This document shows positions 33,996-44,940 of a DNA stretch of 64,000 nucleotides, piece after piece. This stretch comes from Pogona vitticeps (Eukaryota > Chordata > Lepidosauria > Squamata > Agamidae). Each line of letters begins with the position of its first letter. Position 1 is the stretch's first letter. The DNA lies in contig NC_135787.1 in assembly GCF_051106095.1 (NCBI RefSeq), forward strand, positions 176,511,501-176,575,500, read 5' to 3'. Below the pieces are notes generated by a model. The model was given only the letters and a program-made list of their open reading frames with translations, made no database searches and had not been told where the DNA came from. A program made the translations under genes and the position numbers.

Positions 33996-35943
33996 AGCAG
34001 AATACCTGTGTACTCAAGGTACAAGTCTAGTAATGATGTTCCTCACACTCACTCACTCTGTATGAGGGTTACTGTCTTTCATTGTTGTAAACTTTCATTG
34101 ACTGCATTTTGTTTTCTTTGCTATGAGAATCATTGTTACTGAAACTGGATGGTAGGTAGTATAATCTTTCAAGAAACAACCATTGGCCAGAAGCCTGTTC
34201 CCTAAATTACACATGTGTAAATGTGATGTTGTCACCAGCAGAGGGAGACAGTTGGTAATTAAATTATTCCTGTGTACAATGAGTCTCACTGCACACAACC
34301 CTGTGCTAGCTCAATGGAAGCAAGAACTCTTTAATTATTTATTGCTGAATGATGTTACTGGAAGGGAGAGTTTTTTTTAATAATCAGAACGTTCCTGCTT
34401 CCATCCTGGGGATAGCATGGCTCAGGCACAATGAAACCCATTGCATGTAAGTTGGAGAAGCAATGGGACAGAAGCAGGTCTCTCAAAAATCTCCTCCTAT
34501 AATTGATGTCAACAGTCTTGTGCAGGTATAGTTTATGGAACGTAGTTTTGGCCAGTGCATATTAATAGTCTCTAAGAGTTCAATTTGAAAGGACTGTTGC
34601 TTCAGAACATGGGATGGAGTCCAGTTAGCTCAGTTTGATGAAATGTTTTCCATAAGTGTGTAGCAAGGAGACAGTAATTCTCTCTCCTCTCTGCAGCCAT
34701 CAGCCTACATTCTCCAATTGACTGTAAATAGTTGGGAACAGATTTGGGTGCAGGATAAAGGAAGAGGGACCTGTCGTGTGAGCAAAAGCCATGAGATTCT
34801 TCTGGTCAGAAATGCTTTTATCTGACAATGACCATCTAGTCTAGTATTCTTTGTAAGGATCCAAGGATCCAGAGCTCATCTTCCACCAATCCACCAGATT
34901 GTGTTGGACAATTTCTCCATTGCTGTTCTAGGACACACATACACACCTCTCCTGGGGAAATCATCTTCACTCATAGTAGGCTGAGTACAGCCTAGAAAAC
35001 AACAAAACTATTCCCTACAATACCCACACATTGCAGAGAAAGCTCGGTAATGGTAGGGAAGATTTCTTTGAAGGCCATTTATTGTCCATGACTGATCGTC
35101 TCATTGAGGAACCCCGGGGTTTTCCAAGATAACAGTCTGCAAACCAACCAGCTAGTAATTCCATGTTTTACTGGCACCTATTGTTTTACATTCAGCTGAA
35201 AATTAAACCACAAACTTACTTGACCCGATAATTGAGCTTGGAGAAGCAGAATATTATGCAAAAACAAAGGATGAAGCAAATAGCATCCATCAAAATAAAG
35301 GAAACGCGATATAGATTCTGTTTGCTAGAAAAGCACAGATACAAGTTAATAGTTCACAAAATCGTAGGACTGGAATGGATCCCTTGGGGGGGGGGAGGAG
35401 ACGATAGTTTATTGGTGGAGTGCATGCTTTGCATATATATGTTTTCCTAATGAAGCTGAGAAAGAATTCTGTCAGAAATCCTGTAAAGACTCTGCCAGTC
35501 CAACAAGGCCAGGGATGGGGTTCCAATGTGGTCCTCCAGCACCCCTGATTTTGATTTTTTTTCCAAGAGAAAAAAAATTGATTTTATTTATTTATTAAGT
35601 AGTTCGAAACACTCCTTGGGCTCACTAACACATGATGAGGATTTTGCCATGTTTTGAGGAGTCCTCAGCACTTTTGTCCCTATCCCATCCTGATTCTTTA
35701 AAAAAAAGAGAGAGAGACCTTGTCCTCTAAAATGGGCGTGCAGAAGCCTCTGACCTCCAGAAACAGCCCATTTCTGATTGAGACAATATTGAACTAGAGG
35801 GACTAGCGTTGTCCATCTGTATAAAAAGTTTATTTTACTAGGAACGCGGGACCCACAGGGAATTGGTTCCAAGCCCCACTGCCCATAGATGTCAAAAAGT
35901 GTGGCTATAGATACACTATACTGTATATATCTATAGCATAGTC
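33996..35943. other. Intergenic sequence, nothing recognised
   Basis: Nearly 2 kb without named repeats or gene signals. Short G run at 35387-35395. Confidence 0.5.
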
Positions 35944-36322
35944 CAGCGATGGTGAACCACGGCTGTTATGCAGAGCCCTCTCTGTGGGCACGGTAGCCAT
36001 AAGTCGCCATTGAGAAATACTTACCCATCCTCTGATTCTGGATTTCAGCACTCCACTCTGCTGGTCCAGTGGTCCAGAGGAGGGGTGCAATGGTGGCCAT
36101 TACAAGTCTAGCCCGACGGGCGATTGGAGGACCAGTAAGCATTTCTCTGTTAATACCACCCTGGGGGAGAAAAAAAAACAAGCATTTAACCCTTGCAGTG
36201 CAGGGACAATTGATTTTTTCCCCTAAACTATAACCTCAGTATTCAGATTTAATTGTAGCATTAGCACTTTGAAATAAAAGTTGGTTTGGGCACTCAGGCT
36301 CAAAAAAGGTTTGCCATCACTG
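35944..36322. mobile_element. hAT MITE with perfect 8-bp target duplication
   Basis: The ends CAGCGATGGTGAACC and GGTTTGCCATCACTG are inverted repeats. The flanks GCATAGTC (35936-35943) and GCATAGTC (36323-36330) are identical. The 379-bp body has no transposase frame. A well-preserved non-autonomous hAT copy. Confidence 0.92.
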
Positions 36323-36393
36323 GCATAGTCCATGAGTCCCTCCAGTGGCCAAGTCTTGTAATATACTTTGGAAATACAGATTTCTGGGGTGGG

Positions 36394-36495
36394 GGTTGTT
36401 GTTTAGTCGTTAAATCGTGTCCAACAGAGCATGCCAGGCCCTCCTGTCTTCCACCAGGAGTTGGGTCAAATTCATGCTTCAATGACAGTGTCCTG
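36394..36495 (-). mobile_element. Bov-B LINE 3' end, short and diverged
   Basis: TTGTTTAGTCGTTAAATCGT, CAGAGCATGCCAGGCCCTCC and GGAGTTGGGTCAAATTCATG match the inverted Bov-B 3' end, with internal deletions. No clear target duplication. Confidence 0.82.
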
Positions 36496-38104
36496 GGGGG
36501 GTAGGTCTTATTTAATATTTTTAGGCAGTGGATAAGTGAAACTGTTGGTACTGATCCTGCAGATATCACAGTCCTACTGCATATTTTAATTTAATCCCGT
36601 TTGTGATACTGTGGCAAAATACACAGTCAAGTCTCAGGTTCAAAGCCAGACATCTACACATTAAAAGATCTCACTTAGCCAAGACAGGAGGCACCTTTGA
36701 GGACTGTGTTCACCTAGAGCAGAGATGTAAATGCAATGTGGTGATTGTGTTTGACTACAGAGCTTTGGCTGAAATCTGCACTCTACCATGAAGCTCGCTA
36801 GAGGCCCATGGGACAGCCTCGTTCTCTCAGCCAGGTCTACCTCACAGGACAGTTCTGAGGATGAAAACGGGAAGAAAGACCATTTATCCCATCTTGCATT
36901 CCTTGGAGGACGGACGGACGGACAGACAGACCAAATGCTAAGAAAATAGTGAAATGATTTATTATCAGGCAACTCCATGTGTGCAGTCTTGCTGCCCTTT
37001 CTAATATTTTTAAGACCACTGAATGCAAAACCTCACAAAGCTTTTTGAATTTCTCAGGCATCTGGATATACTTTCATCCCAACATTTGCAACATGCTGTT
37101 CTCAGATGCTATATAAAATTACTCGTAAGTAGAAGAAACTGACCCTTGATCTTAGTGATGTGCCGTTATGCATAAGAACCAGGGAGAGCTGTTCATCACA
37201 GTCTGCTTGCTGAACTTTTCTGCCCTGCTTTTACTCATGTCAAACATAAGGGTGGTGTGTGAAATTAACAACGAGTTAAGATCCATTAAAAATTAGGAAT
37301 CTTGGTATTTCAAGACAATCAGGCATGATGAAATAATCAGTCCCCATCGGACTGAAGGATAATAATCAAAATATAAGTGACCTTTAATTTCTTATGCCAA
37401 CCATTAATAAATCAACAATATAATCAACTAATATGTCCCTGGGGCAGATTAGGTCCAATTCCAGCCTAGGTTTGGTTCTCAAGATTCCTCAAAACATACT
37501 GCAAAACATTTATCTTAAGTGGATGAACTCTAAACTTCATAAGAGGTGTAGGGATTGATGTCTGGGAAATTCATTGTCAAACAAGGTACTTTTCTGTATT
37601 GTTGCTACCTGGCCTTAATGTTCATTGCTAGGATAAATTAAAACAAACAACAAAATAAACAGGAAAATAAGGGGGGAAAACATTCTCATGAAAATATAAG
37701 CAGTTTTTCATCTTAGGAAGTGGGTTTATTCAGCCTTGTATTGTGTGGAGAAAAAGAAAAGAGGATATGACTTTCCTCCTTCCTCTGCATTTTGGAACTT
37801 GAGGCCATTCAATGAAATTGATTGGCAGAAGATGCAATACAAACAAAGGAGAGTACATCTTCACACAAGAAAAAGTTAATTTGCAGATATTACCAGCATA
37901 CAACTTGGTGATAACCTTTAAAGGAGGACTGGCAGGTATATGGAGGATAAATCTCTCCTATGTTGATTTTAATCCTTTGAATGTGGATCTTTATGTAGCC
38001 AAATCAACACCTCCTATGCACAGCTGGGAGTTAGCAGCAGGTAGGAGAAGAGGGAGTTAGCAGAAGTATGACAACTGAAAAGGGGATATCTTTTTTAAAA
38101 AGTT
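36496..38104. other. Intergenic sequence, nothing recognised
   Basis: 1.6 kb without named repeats. A GGAC tetranucleotide run lies near 36907-36924. Confidence 0.5.
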
Positions 38105-38365
38105 GCTCTAGAATGTTGGCTGAGCCTTATGGAGCGATGGTTAAATTGAAGTACTGCAGTGAATACTCTGCTCACAACCTGAGTTCAATCCCAGGCTCAA
38201 GTACAGTATCTGGCTTGATGTTGACTCAGCCTTCCATCCTTCCCAGGTCAGTAAATTGAGTTCCCAGCTTGCTGGGTGGAGGCAATGTGTAGCAGGCATA
38301 ATTAAACTGTAAACCACCCAGAGAGAGCTTTAAGCACTATAGGGCAGTATATAAGCAGCACAGTT
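38105..38365 (+). mobile_element. tRNA-derived SINE, long copy
   Basis: GCCTTATGGAGCGATGGTTA at the A box, CTGAGTTCAATCCCAGGCTC at the B box, then the body CCTTCCATCCTTCCCAGGTC, GTAAACCACCCAGAGAGAGC, and the end GCACTATAGGGCAGTATATA. This copy includes a 3' part not seen in the shorter relatives at 26070 and 57884. Confidence 0.75.
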
Positions 38366-39509
38366 TATTGGATGGACAATAATGGGAAACAGAGAAGCAG
38401 GAGGGAATAGAATGCATTGGACTGAATAAGGACAAGACTCAGTGAATTTTAAACAGTGGCACTCCACAATGCAACAGTCAGTATATTCTGTTGGAGTTCT
38501 CATTTGCCATTAGCAGTAGAATACCAAATACAAGATAGACTGACTCCCTAAAGGAAGCCACGGGCTTCAGTTTACAAGAGCTGAACAGGGCAGTTAAGGA
38601 CAGGAACATTTTGGAGATGGCTCATTCATAGGGTCACCATGTTGGAAGGGACTTGACAGCACAGATCAATCAACAACACTTTTATAATGGTTAGATGAAA
38701 ATTTCCACATTCGAAAGTGCTATGGTACTGAATAATACAATGTTAGTGATAGGGGCTTCAATACTGTTTGGCCCTGGAGGAAGTAGCTTGCTGAAGATGA
38801 TGGGCTTTGAGTCTGATCCAGGATTGCTTTCATGTTCTGAATGACTGGTTCAGTTAATTTCAGAAGTCTGCTTTCTACAAAAAAATAGTTTCATGATTTA
38901 AAAGACAAAAGGGTTGAGCTTTGCTCCAAAGTTTCCTTCCCCCTGATCATGTGAGGAGCTTAATTTTACTTATTTGATGGCCAAAAAAAATGCATTCTGC
39001 ACATAGGCTGCCATTAGTTTAGGGATGAATATTGCACCAAGACCTAATATTCAAAAGGGCAGCATGTGGGCTGTGCAGAATTCTCAAGACTTCCACATAT
39101 GTTCAACTAGGGAAGAAAACAACAGGAATTAATGCTGAATTTACCAAGGTCCATCAACATTCTAGAATTAATTTCATTTTGGGCATCAACCAAACATTAT
39201 GGCTCAGACTCCTCACATATAAGGCCTGCAAATCACAGCCTTCCTTTCTGGTTATATTTGACACTCAGATCCATACAGCCTCAAGGGAGATCAAGGCTTT
39301 ATGCAGCCAGCACAGCTAATAGAGCGAAGAGAGATCCATCCCATCTGACAGCCACTCCAAAACCTGGTGTCCTCCAAATGGGTGACTGTAACTCACATTA
39401 CATCAGCTGGCTGGGGATGATGGGTTTTACAGTCAACACGTCTGAAAGGTATCTGCTTGGAGTAAGCTGCTCTGGCAGTCCACAGAAGTTTATGCTAAAT
39501 ATAATAATA
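38366..39509. other. Intergenic sequence, mostly unrecognised
   Basis: 38625-38685 (AGGGTCACCATGTTGGAAGG, GACTTGACAGCACAGATC) is a SINE tail. Otherwise no named features. Short open frames at 39032-39512 are not supported by homology. Confidence 0.5.
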
Positions 39510-39625
39510 TAATCTTAGGACTGCAAAGCTGGAAGGGATCTTATGGATCATAAAGTCGGGCCCTTGTCAAGGAAGCACAGTGAGGAATCAAAATCCTAAC
39601 CTCTTGCCCCAGGATACCTAATTTA
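39510..39625 (-). mobile_element. tRNA-derived SINE (same family as 9284)
   Basis: AATCTTAGGACTGCAAAGCT, GGAAGGGATCTTATGGATCA then CAGTGAGGAATCAAAATCC is the inverted family sequence, clearly diverged. Confidence 0.65.
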
Positions 39626-39734
39626 AAGGTGCCACAGGACTCTGTTGTGTTTGTCTAAGACTGTTAAAAACCATCAGCATTCCTGTGACACCGAATCTGA
39701 TAAGTCAATGTTATGGTTTCTAATGGAGTATTCC

Positions 39735-39800
39735 CTACCTTGAAACCCCTGAAAAGGGTCACCATAAGTCAGAATTGACTTAACGGCACATGATGATGAT
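39735..39800 (+). mobile_element. SINE 3' tail with Bov-B-like end
   Basis: GGGTCACCATAAGTCAGAAT then TGACTTAACGGCACATGATG with a GATGAT tail, the same end as the SINEs at 30920 and 62825. Confidence 0.65.
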
Positions 39801-40162
39801 GACTTTATTACATACGTGAAGAAGAACCAAATGAAGGGTGAAGCTGCTTGGACCACATCCCCCATCAAATGAAAATGTCTTCACAACTCCTTCATTGTAA
39901 CTGCCATTGGAAATGGCAAATCTACACATACTCATGATAAACTGTGAACAATCCTGCCAGTTCTATGCTCCCCCACCCACCGTCGTGCCCAAACTCCTGG
40001 TGTTTTCTTTCCTTTCATTGCCGGTCTGTTTCAACTGTATTCCAAAATAACATTTGCATGCTGCCTGCTCGATCACCTCTTTTCACGCCACTTTATGCTA
40101 CAGGAGAAGAACCTGTGGATTTTGTATGGAGCTGGGAAGATGAGACACCATATCTGTCTGAC

Positions 40163-40310
40163 AGTGTCTCCCCCCCCCCCCCCGATACACACACAAAACC
40201 ACACACGAGATCTCCCCATCTCCCAATGGATGGAGATACCATACCTCCCTCCCTCCCTCCCTCTCTCTCTCACACACACACACCAGAGAGAGAGAGAGAG
40301 AGAGAGCATA
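40163..40310. repeat. Low-complexity pyrimidine/purine hairpin tract
   Basis: A run of about 14 C (40170-40183), CCTCC repeats, TC repeats (about 40260-40270), a short CA tract and AG repeats (about 40287-40308). The TC and AG blocks are mutually complementary and can pair across the CA loop. It lies about 0.8 kb before the SYT10 start codon. Confidence 0.85.
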
Positions 40311-40369
40311 AAGATCTCCCCATCCCCGGACGGTTCCCCTCTCCAACTTGCCAACAAAGGACCTGTGGC

Positions 40370-41105
40370 CACCGAGAGGCTGCTCGTCTCCGCTTCCCGG
40401 GAAACGCCGGGAGAACTTCTCCTTCCTCTTCCTCCTTCCCCCCCCCTCCTTCCCCAGCTGTCCCGCCTGCCCGGCCGAAGCCCCCTCCCCGGAATTCTGC
40501 GACTCCTCCTCCCCTCCCCTCGCCTCCCTCCCGACGGGGACAGAGCCCTTCCTCGCCCGCCCGCCCGCCCGCCGGGAGAGGCTGCCCACCGTCCGGACCA
40601 TTCCTCCGATAGAGCCCCTCGCAGGCGCCCGCGCTCCGCTGCCATTGGCCCGCCCGCTTACCGGGGCCCGCCGGGCACAAAAGGCGCTGCTTTAAAAAAA
40701 AAAAGGAAAGAAGAAAGAAACCCTCAGTAACACCCCCCCCCCAAAAAAAAAACCCCGAAGCTTCTCCGCCAGCATCCCGACGAGCCCTCCGCACTCTCTT
40801 GAGGGTGACTCTTGAGAGAGACAGGTGTCCGTCGGGCCGTCCTTCCCCCCATTCAGGGTCTCTGTTTTCTCTTTCTTCCCCCCCCCCCCGTTTCCTTCCT
40901 TCCTTTGTTTCTTAAGGACTGGAGCCTTTTTTTCCCCCTCCCCTTTTCTAAAAATGCCTCTCCACTCTCAGAGCCCAGAGGATGGCCCCCATCCGGGAGC
41001 AAGACGGTGGAATATAAGCCTCTCGTTGCCCGGGAGCGGAGCCATGCCTTAGACGCCCGCCTCCTCTCCGCTTGCCGGACGCCTCTCGTCGCCCTCGGAG
41101 CGGCC
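40370..41105 (+). promoter_or_regulatory. SYT10: SYT10 promoter, CpG island and 5' leader
   Basis: GC content and CpG density rise sharply at about 40.37 kb and stay high past exon 1 to about 41.48 kb, with further CpG-rich patches to about 42.3 kb. Visible elements are a run of GC-box-like CCCGCCCG units at 40556-40572, and an inverted CCAAT box (ATTGG, 40644-40648) directly followed by CCCGCCCGC. A TATAAG hexamer lies at 41013-41018, about 90 bp before the ATG; it might be a TATA box but could be chance. The transcription start cannot be fixed from sequence. A CpG-island promoter with CCAAT and GC boxes is usual for vertebrate synaptotagmin genes. No classical full CRE palindrome was noticed. 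Confidence 0.75.
40954..41052 (+). other. Upstream ORF(s) in the presumed SYT10 leader
   Basis: An ATG at 40954 opens a 32-codon frame that stops at TAG 41050-41052. A second ATG at 41044, in the same frame, gives a minimal Met-Pro-stop reading (ATGCCTTAG) 53 nt before the SYT10 ATG, with G at -3. Another ATG (40983) lies between them. Whether they are in the mRNA depends on the unknown transcription start. If transcribed they would be expected to reduce initiation at the main ATG. Confidence 0.45.
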
Positions 41106-41256
41106 ATGAGTTTCCCCCAAGAGGACGGGGTGGGCAGCTTGTGCCACAAGGCGCTGCAGATCATCTCCGAGCTGTGCCTGGGCGGGAAAGTGGAACTGGA
41201 GAAATGCTCGGGCATCTTCCCGCTGGAGACCAGCAGCCAAGGTATAAGCAGCCCAG
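41106..41256 (+). CDS. SYT10: Synaptotagmin-10, exon 1 (residues 1-50)
   Basis: SYT10 is a membrane-anchored calcium sensor for regulated exocytosis, of the Syt3/5/6/10 subgroup. In mouse olfactory neurons it is known to control IGF-1 vesicle release. This exon encodes the lumenal N-terminus, starting MSFPQEDGVGSLC and very close to mammalian SYT10 as I recall it. Cys13, Cys24 and Cys34 match the conserved N-terminal cysteines that form disulfide-linked dimers in this subgroup. The ATG has G at -3 and is the first start giving the family N-terminus. The donor at 41257 (CAG|GTAGAG) leaves phase 1 and joins to exon 2 to give ...GISSP-DISVSLL, the same length as the mammalian protein. A second in-frame donor lies 15 nt upstream, at 41242. 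The exon sits in a CpG island. Confidence 0.95.
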
Positions 41257-42022
41257 GTAGAGTCGCTCCTTCCGGGCTCTCCCGGGCGCCGTCGAGGGTG
41301 GATTTGGTTGTGTGTGTGTTTGTTTGTTTTTCCCCTCCTCTCTCTCTCTCTCTCTCTCCGGCTCGGGTCCGTGTGGTGGCGGCGATCCTTTTGCCTCTGC
41401 CTGGCTTCCCGAGGAAGGCGGGAGGACTAGGCACGAGAAGGCGCGGGGGCGCGGGTGGAGAGTAGACACGCGTCTCCGCGAGTCACGGTAGCCGCGGCAA
41501 AGCGGGGTTGAGTGGGCGTCCGGGAAATTCAACTTCCCCTTCTTGCTTCCTGGGCCTTTCCTTTTCAAAGTTGTCTGGGAGGAAAGACGAGGCGGGCAAA
41601 AGAAGGACCGGCAAGAGGTTTGGGACTCCTCTTCCCATACGCCCCGGGCACTGGCCCTGCTTGGATCGGGGCGGTGGGATTTGTAGTCCGGAGCACTTAG
41701 AAGGGGGCAAGGGCAGAACCAACCGGAGCAGCATTATCTTGGGACTGGGGGGGGGGGGGGAACCTCTCGGCTGTGAAGGGTCGGGGGAACGGATTGCTAT
41801 CCCGTGCAGCCAAAGAGGCGTGGAGGTGGGCAAGGGACTCCCCCCTCCCCCAAATTGAGTCTGGAAAGATTTGGGGCCAGGGAGAGATGGGTTATGTTTC
41901 TTTTCCCGTCCCCTCAAAGAAAACTCCTGCAGAAGTTCGAACGCGCTACCTCGGATCTCGAGCAATTGTTGGGAAATCTTTTATTTTCATTAGTCATCTG
42001 TTTGGTGTCAGGCTGGAAAACC

Positions 42023-42054
<32 letters not shown>

Positions 42055-44109
42055 TACTTGCTTGTTCAAAAAAAAAAAAACCGGAGAAAGACCTTGTCTG
42101 GATGAAAGTCGAGGAGCTGATAACGTGTGTGTGTGGGGGGGGGTGTTCTTTGCTTTGAGGAGCGGCTTCGGGGGTTCACACGACCCTGCCCCAAGCGCGG
42201 CTTCCCAAGGTGTGACTCGAGCTCGCAGTCCCTGGAATTGTCACGAAGCGCAACAGGCATTTTAGGGGGGGGGGGGACGACGACGCTGCGCCTTCTCGGT
42301 TTCCCGGCGCCTCACAACGCTTTATGTAACCTTACAAGGCTGCTGAGGATCAGGGCAGAGGGTTATCCCTCCTATAGTCCGCACTCTGTCTGCAGGAAGT
42401 CTCAGGTTAAATCCCTGGGCCCTCCAGGTAGAGAAATCCTGACAGACACTATATTGCCAGTGCCCCGGTGGAATGCACTCTGCTCGTCCTCAGGGACACT
42501 CTCGGTCTCTGACCCGCTTTTACAGAGCTGAATGTTTACATAACTCAGCACCCATGAATTCTGACCTGGGGCTTTGTTTCGGCTGAAATTAGGTTCTCTC
42601 TCTGCCTCCAGACCCCATCCCTTTGGTTCAGATCACTTGATCTCTCAAAACTGTACGTCTCTGGCAAGACGTAAAGGGGTTCATTATCAGTCCCCAATCC
42701 TTAAAAAAAAACCCACTTTTGTTAATAAACTATTTTTTTAATTCTTAGTCATTTTTGAAAAATCCATTTTTTCCTTATTGATATTTGACTTTTTATATAA
42801 GAAAAGGGGAAGGGGGGTCAAAGATAATTCTGTTCCTGCTGCCTAGGGTCAAAGGGTAAATTTAATTTGCCATACCAAACTTCCCTGCTGCAGGTGGCAT
42901 AGCGATATGGCAAGCATAAAAAGGGATGGTGTGCTGTTTTTTTAAAATAATTCTTACACAATTTGTTTTGGAGCTGGGGGAAAGTACTTTTGTGGATCAT
43001 CGTGCCAAGACTCCCCCCCAGCCAAGGATTCTGGGTGTTGTAGTCTGGAAAAGTAACTTTCCCCTGTTCTTAATTCCCACCCCCCACCCTTTACAGTATT
43101 TCCAGTGGCAGAATCTGTTGCTCTACTCTGGCTTGCCGACAAGGCAACAGGTGGCAGCAAAGAGAAGAACTTCAAACTACCTGTTGCTGCAGGAGATAAA
43201 TTTTTCCTGCCAGGAGACAGAGGGATCTGGAGAACAGGTCTTTGCACAGATCTGGGAGGGGATTGCCCTCGACCTCCTCTTGAGGACACAACAGGCTGCT
43301 TTGTTTGTTTTTTAATCACCTTTCATAATAAAAAAAGTTTCCCTTCAGACCATAATCTTATCTCGCCCCCCTTTTTTCTTCTTCCAGCCATGATCAGGCA
43401 GCCCTGTGCCTTCCCAGCCTAAAAGGAAATGGGTGGAAGTCAGCAGCAGGGCACATAGCATCAAAATAATCACTACAGAAATCTTCTAGCCTCCATTTGT
43501 GATATTCCAGAAGAGAAGGGACTGTTTTGCTTTCTTCTGCTTTGCTTCTATAAAAGTGACAAGAATCTGTGAAAGCAATGATTTCAGTCTGCGTAACTTA
43601 CTTTCCTCCAGATATTTTTGGATCAGAGTTCCCCAGTATCCCTATATTATCAATATTATTTAATCTTGCATTGATTTACAAGCTCTGTCATCTCATTAAT
43701 TGTGACTCTCTAAGACAAGAAATCTTAAGGATGCTTGCAAAATATTGCTGCAATATGTTGCTGTCATTATCTTTTGGGGTTTAGGGTAGGGGAGAGACGG
43801 TGCATTGGTTAGAAAGATGGAAAGGAGTTTAGATGTGAAAGACCTATTTCAACCTTGTGAGGATAAACCAGAAGTTAGCAAAAGAGCACAGCTCTCACAT
43901 GCTCTCTGTGATATTCTGATCAATGCAGCTAGATGGATATGCAGAACAGGTCCTTCTATTATGCTAAGCTGTTGCATGTAGTCTACCTGTTACATAAAGT
44001 ATGCCAGCTTCTATGCCTTCAACTCAGTCTTTCATTTCTGCATTGGAGCCATTTGAGGACAACTAAGTCTAATAACCTGAGCTTGTTAAAGTTACTTTTA
44101 AAAGGTATA

Positions 44110-44940
44110 ATTATATTTTTATTAATGACTTGGATGAGGGAATGCAGGGAATGCTTTTCAGATTTGCAGATGGAACAAAATTGGGCAGAATAGCTAGAAG
44201 ACAGAAACAATTCAAAATAACCTCGATAGGATGGAGCACTGGGCTGAAAGCATCAGAATGAAATCCAACAGGGATAAGTGCAAGTCCTGCACCTCGAAAA
44301 AAGAAACCAATTGCACAGTTACAAGATGGGGGATGCCTGGCTCAGCAAAACTATGAGCGAGAAGGATCTTGGAATTGTTGTAGCTCACAAGCTAAATATG
44401 AGCCAACAGTGTGATGTGGCTACAAAAAAGGCTAATGCTATTTTAGGCTGCATTAATAGAAGTATGGTTTCCAAATCCCACAAGGTGCTAGTCCCCCCTC
44501 TATCCAGCACTGGTTAGGCCTTACCTTGAGTATTGTGTCCAGTTCTGGACACCGCACTTCAAGAAGGATGCTAATAAAATGGAACAAGTTCAGAGGAGGG
44601 TGACGAGGATGATCAGGGGGCTGGAAACTAAGCCTTATGAGGAAAGGCTGAAAGAATTTGGCATGTTTAGCCTTGAAAAAAGAAGACTGAGGGGTGATAT
44701 GATAGCACTTTTCAAATATTTGAAAGGCTGTCATACGGGGGGGGTTCCATTTTTGATCATCCCAGAATGCAGAACATGCAACAATGGGCTCAAGGAAGTC
44801 AGATTTCGGCTGAATATCGAGAAAAACCTCCTGTTAGAGCAGAACGACACTGGAACAGTTACCACAGGAGTTGGTGAGTGCTCCAACACTGGAGGCATTC
44901 CAGAAAAACTTATATAATCACCTGTCGTATATGCTTTGAT
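44110..44940 (+). mobile_element. CR1 LINE, 5'-truncated
   Basis: Starts within the CR1 reverse-transcriptase frame (TTTTTATTAATGACTTGGAT, encoding FINDLDE). It continues through GACAGAAACAATTCAAAATA, GTGTCCAGTTCTGGACACCG, GAGGAGGGTGACGAGGATGA and GAAAGGCTGAAAGAATTTGG to TTCCAGAAAAACTTATATAA. Frame breaks are present, so it is inactive. It is the sense-strand counterpart of 21505-22040. Confidence 0.93.

Noticed and set aside
40073-40794. Several long overlapping frames on both strands at the SYT10 promoter
   Set aside because: They are Pro/Arg/Gly/Ser-rich products of CpG-island and low-complexity sequence and have no recognisable domain.
40812-41465. 217-codon frame covering SYT10 exon 1
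   Set aside because: Only the part from the ATG at 41106 to the donor at 41256 is SYT10; the rest is leader and intron read-through.
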